Below are positions 6,174 to 6,248 of a DNA stretch of 6,248 nt, in pieces (within the stretch, counting starts at the first letter, position 1; every line of letters starts with the position of its first letter). Location of the stretch: assembly GCA_014729055.1 (NCBI GenBank), contig WJKO01000487.1:1-6248 (forward strand), read 5' to 3'. The translations under genes and the position numbers were made by a program. The notes below the pieces were generated by a model. That model was not told the origin of the DNA. It did not search any database and saw nothing but the letters and a program-made list of their open reading frames with translations. The DNA is from Promethearchaeota archaeon. GTDB lineage: Archaea; Asgardarchaeota; Lokiarchaeia; Sigyniarchaeales; Promethearchaeaceae.

Positions 6174-6186
6174 TGTTTTTAAATAC
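6174..6186 (-). promoter_or_regulatory. Candidate TATA box for the Cys-cluster gene
   Basis: On the - strand GTATTTAAAAACA contains TTTAAAA, a strong archaeal TATA match. Transcription would start near 6155, giving a leader of roughly 40 bases that includes the GTGAG ribosome site before ATG 6115. That position lies downstream of TTG 6172 and so argues against the longer start. No clear BRE is seen, and the element is nearly symmetric, so it could also work on the + strand. Confidence 0.4.
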
Positions 6187-6203
6187 AACGGATTTTTTAG
6201 AAT

Positions 6204-6233
6204 CACCCTCTAGTTGAATTCGAGGTGTTTTTT
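6204..6233 (+). terminator. Terminator-like hairpin with T6 tail
   Basis: CACC-C-TC (6204-6210) pairs with GAGGTG (6222-6227) with one bulged C and an 11-base loop. A T6 run (6228-6233) follows directly. This is the intrinsic-terminator shape on the + strand. The only + strand gene upstream ends at 5717, about 490 bases away. It may catch read-through, or the hairpin may be fortuitous. Confidence 0.4.
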
Positions 6234-6248
6234 AATCAGTTAAGACAC

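Overview
The window looks like a piece of an AT-rich archaeal chromosome. The clearest marker is the first gene, the large subunit of replication factor C (RFC). It has the archaeal/eukaryotic clamp-loader layout (P-loop, NASD, DEVD, GDLRSAINDL), which bacteria lack. GGTGA-type ribosome sites, TTG/GTG starts, TATA-like boxes about 25 bases before start codons, and T-rich transcript ends all fit archaea. The overall flavour (RFC large subunit, GH3 glucosidase, small two-helix zinc-ribbon membrane protein, lone ECF S component, fatty-acid-type dehydrogenase) would suit an Asgard or other anaerobic heterotrophic archaeon. That finer placement is only an impression and was not tested.

Layout. Positions 1-1105 (+) hold the 3' part of the RFC large subunit gene, cut by the window edge inside its P-loop. 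Positions 1185-3251 (+) hold a complete family 3 glycoside hydrolase, probably a cytoplasmic beta-glucosidase. It starts at TTG behind a good ribosome site, with no terminator separating it from the RFC gene. It is convergent with a 99-residue membrane protein (3347-3646, -) that carries a C-terminal zinc ribbon. A perfect inverted repeat with T tracts on both strands separates the two. A 124-base divergent promoter region follows. Positions 3771-4475 (+) encode a multi-helix membrane protein resembling the substrate-binding S component of an ECF vitamin transporter, followed by a hairpin plus T-run terminator. Positions 4587-5717 (+) encode a 3-hydroxyacyl-CoA dehydrogenase with all catalytic residues. 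Its stop codon overlaps that of a convergent, unrecognised cysteine-containing protein (5714-6115, -). The last 130 bases hold the probable promoter of that gene and a terminator-like hairpin on the + strand.

The genes do not form one pathway. They look like independent housekeeping and catabolic units: DNA replication, beta-glucoside hydrolysis, micronutrient uptake, and acyl-CoA metabolism. I see no mobile element, CRISPR array, RNA gene or defence system, and nothing that amounts to a clear new multi-gene system. The items most worth a second look are the unrecognised Cys protein with its overlapping stop codon, the lone S component, and two departures from the norm in RFC-L: an altered P-loop and no visible PCNA-binding tail.
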